From a bacterium (GTDB lineage: Bacteria > Patescibacteriota > Minisyncoccia > Moranbacterales > GWC2-37-73), in contig QKEW01000011.1 in the NCBI GenBank assembly GCA_003251635.1, forward strand, positions 1-39,410: a stretch of 39,410 nt of DNA, in the 5' to 3' direction. Of this stretch, positions 38,501 through 39,410 are shown piece after piece (within the stretch, counting starts at the first letter, position 1; each line of letters starts with the position of its first letter). The position numbers were made by a program, and so were the translations under genes. Below the pieces are notes generated by a model that worked only from the letters and a program-made list of their open reading frames with translations, made no database searches and had not been told where the DNA came from.

Positions 38501-38597
38501 ATATAATTGAGTAATGGGGCTTAAGTTAAATTCAGTAGTTTCTTGTTTTTTATATTTTTGATAAAATTTTACTTTAATTTATAAAATCTTAAAAAGT

Positions 38598-39002
38598 ATG
38601 AAAATTCATCCAATCAGATTTAAGTCCAGCGAAGACTTGAGAGGTTCAATTGAGAAATATGCCAGCGAAAACAAGATTAGCGCAGGTTTTATTTTGAGCT
38701 GTGTTGGAAGCTTGAGCCGTGTAACTCTTAGGATGTCAGGTGGAACCGATTTAAAAACTTTTAAGGGTAAGTTCGAAATAGTTTCGTTGGTAGGGACTTT
38801 GTCGGTCAATGATTGTCATTTACATATGTCAATGTCGGACAAAAATGGAAATGTGATTGGAGGACATTTGAAAGAGGGTTGTATTATTCATACAACTATT
38901 GAAATCATAATTGGCGAGGCTGAAGATTTTATTTTTAACCGTGAAATGGATGAAAATACTGGTTTTGAAGAACTGACAATCAAAAAGCAAATTAATCATT
39001 AG
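38598..39002 (+). CDS. PCC/PPC (DUF296) domain protein
   Basis: A 134-residue standalone PPC domain, the fold found fused to AT-hooks in plant DNA-binding proteins and alone in many bacteria. Family blocks are FILSCVGSLSRVTLRMSGG, FEIVSLVGTL, HLHMSMSDKNGNVIGGHLKE (His74, His76, His90; conserved polar cluster) and HTTIEIIIGE. The domain trimerises; its biochemical role in bacteria is not established. Length is normal. No Shine-Dalgarno, AT-rich upstream region. Confidence 0.9.
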   Translation: MKIHPIRFKSSEDLRGSIEKYASENKISAGFILSCVGSLSRVTLRMSGGTDLKTFKGKFEIVSLVGTLSVNDCHLHMSMSDKNGNVIGGHLKEGCIIHTTIEIIIGEAEDFIFNREMDENTGFEELTIKKQINH

Positions 39003-39115
39003 CGGCAATTTATATATTTAATTTAGGGGAATAAAAAATAATAAAAATAAGTTTCCTGAAAATATTTTTCAACCCCATAAATACTTGACAAGATATTTTT
39101 TCTTGCCAAAAAGTG

Positions 39116-39124
39116 TGCTATAAT
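39116..39124 (+). promoter_or_regulatory. Extended -10 promoter of the HU gene
   Basis: TGCTATAAT (39116-39124) is a perfect extended -10. TTGACA at 39085-39090 is too far (28 nt), so the extended -10 probably compensates. The leader is about 50 nt and contains no Shine-Dalgarno. Confidence 0.55.
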
Positions 39125-39180
39125 CGGGACAAGCGCGAAAGCCAAACGCGCAGTAATCAATAATTAACAAAAAAAACGTT

Positions 39181-39410
39181 ATGGCAAAAATGACGAAGTC
39201 ACAGATTGTGACAGCTTTGTCTGAAAAAACAGGCTTTGCAAAAAAAGAAGTGAGTGGTTTCTTTGATGAGCTAACAGTCTTGGCCTACAAGGAAGTGAAG
39301 AAGAATGGGGAATTTGTTTTGCCAGGATTTGGTAAAATGGTAAAAGCTAAAAGAAAGGCTCGTATGGGAGTTAATCCAGCTACCGGTGAAAAGATCAAGA
39401 TTGCTGCTAA
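39181..39410 (+). CDS. HU/IHF-family DNA-binding protein, 3' end cut by window
   Basis: The visible 76 residues begin MAKMTKSQIVTALSEKTGFA and include KKEVSGFFDELTVLAYKEVK, FVLPGFGKM and RARMGVNPATGEKIKI, the DNA-binding arm. This is the HU/IHF fold, which bends DNA and organises the nucleoid. The last roughly 15 residues lie beyond the window. With the H1-like protein it suggests two types of chromatin protein. Confidence 0.95.
   Translation, partial: MAKMTKSQIVTALSEKTGFAKKEVSGFFDELTVLAYKEVKKNGEFVLPGFGKMVKAKRKARMGVNPATGEKIKIAA

Noticed and set aside
39085-39090. TTGACA as the -35 of the HU promoter
   Set aside because: The distance to TATAAT is 28 nt, far beyond the normal 16-18; an extended -10 is more likely.
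1-39410. CRISPR array, tRNA or rRNA genes
   Set aside because: No regularly spaced repeats with unique spacers, and no T-loop (GGTTCGA-type) or rRNA signature was seen on either strand; a GGTTCAAATC inside rplO is coding.
1-39410. UGA recoding as in some CPR lineages
   Set aside because: Several genes end in TGA at the expected place (for example 4238, 7065, 26797), and conserved Gly positions in ribosomal proteins are normal codons.

Overview
This window looks like a Patescibacteria (CPR) chromosome segment, most likely from a Parcubacteria-type lineage. The evidence is: AT-rich, tightly packed genes; a ribosomal-protein super-operon with no gene for uL30 between rpsE and rplO; small hypothetical proteins of types typical of this group (DUF5654; a secreted protein with a W-T-E-P...P-P-N-G-N motif after its signal peptide); and few biosynthetic genes. 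UGA is used as a normal stop (for example ruvX and the 6526 gene), which argues against the UGA-recoding CPR lineages (Gracilibacteria/Absconditabacteria).

Layout. 1-3.1 kb: the 5' end of a transposase-like gene on the minus strand, a hypothetical gene, and a ComEC DNA-uptake system split into a membrane channel protein and a separate metallo-hydrolase. 3.1-8.6 kb: an enlarged nucleoside diphosphate kinase, a promoter-microORF-terminator unit, a two-peptide unit, a membrane-anchored transglutaminase-like/coiled-coil protein, a PolB-like 3'-5' exonuclease, a secreted protein, a DUF5654 membrane protein, rpmB (bL28, minus strand) and a site-2 protease. 8.6-25.9 kb: str, S10 and spc operons fused into one block: rpsL-rpsG-fusA-tuf-rpsJ-rplC-rplD-rplW-rplB-rpsS-rplV-rpsC-rplP-rpmC-rpsQ-rplN-rplX-rplE-rpsN-rpsH-rplF-rplR-rpsE-rplO-secY-adk-map, ending in a strong terminator. 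The usual downstream infA-rpmJ-rpsM-rpsK-rpsD-rpoA-rplQ genes do not follow. 26-32 kb: a small minus-strand membrane peptide, ruvX, two tandem family 2 glycosyltransferases, a galT-like gene, a type IV pilin, tpiA and a class II fba. 32-34.6 kb: a structured leader followed by a tiny Lys/Ala-rich histone H1-like protein, then prfA-prmC on the minus strand. 34.7-39.4 kb: an accessory stretch of small enzymes and unknowns (methyltransferase, PpnP-like phosphorylase, isochorismatase-family hydrolase, a decayed Nudix-like gene, a PCC/DUF296 protein), rich in inverted and direct repeats, ending in the start of an HU-family gene.

How it works together. Most of the window is translation machinery (ribosomal proteins, EF-G, EF-Tu, RF1, the RF methylase PrmC, Map) plus secretion (SecY), with nucleotide and sugar-phosphate metabolism (Ndk, Adk, PpnP, TpiA, Fba, GalT). 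Surface and competence functions (ComEC parts, pilin, glycosyltransferases) fit a cell that takes up DNA and lives attached to others.

The most interesting signals are not the enzymes. (1) A mutually exclusive antiterminator/terminator arrangement sits between rpsJ and rplC. (2) A leader of over 200 nt with a long stem precedes the H1-like gene. (3) Initiation signals fall into two classes: almost every core gene lacks a Shine-Dalgarno sequence, and several have a -10 box only 3-8 nt before the ATG (leaderless), while nearly all small hypothetical genes and the H1-like gene have strong Shine-Dalgarno sequences. (4) A 27-residue leaderless ORF has its own promoter and terminator. (5) Repeats and long inverted repeats are concentrated at 34.6-36.6 kb. 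All functional calls are from sequence reading only; no database search was run.
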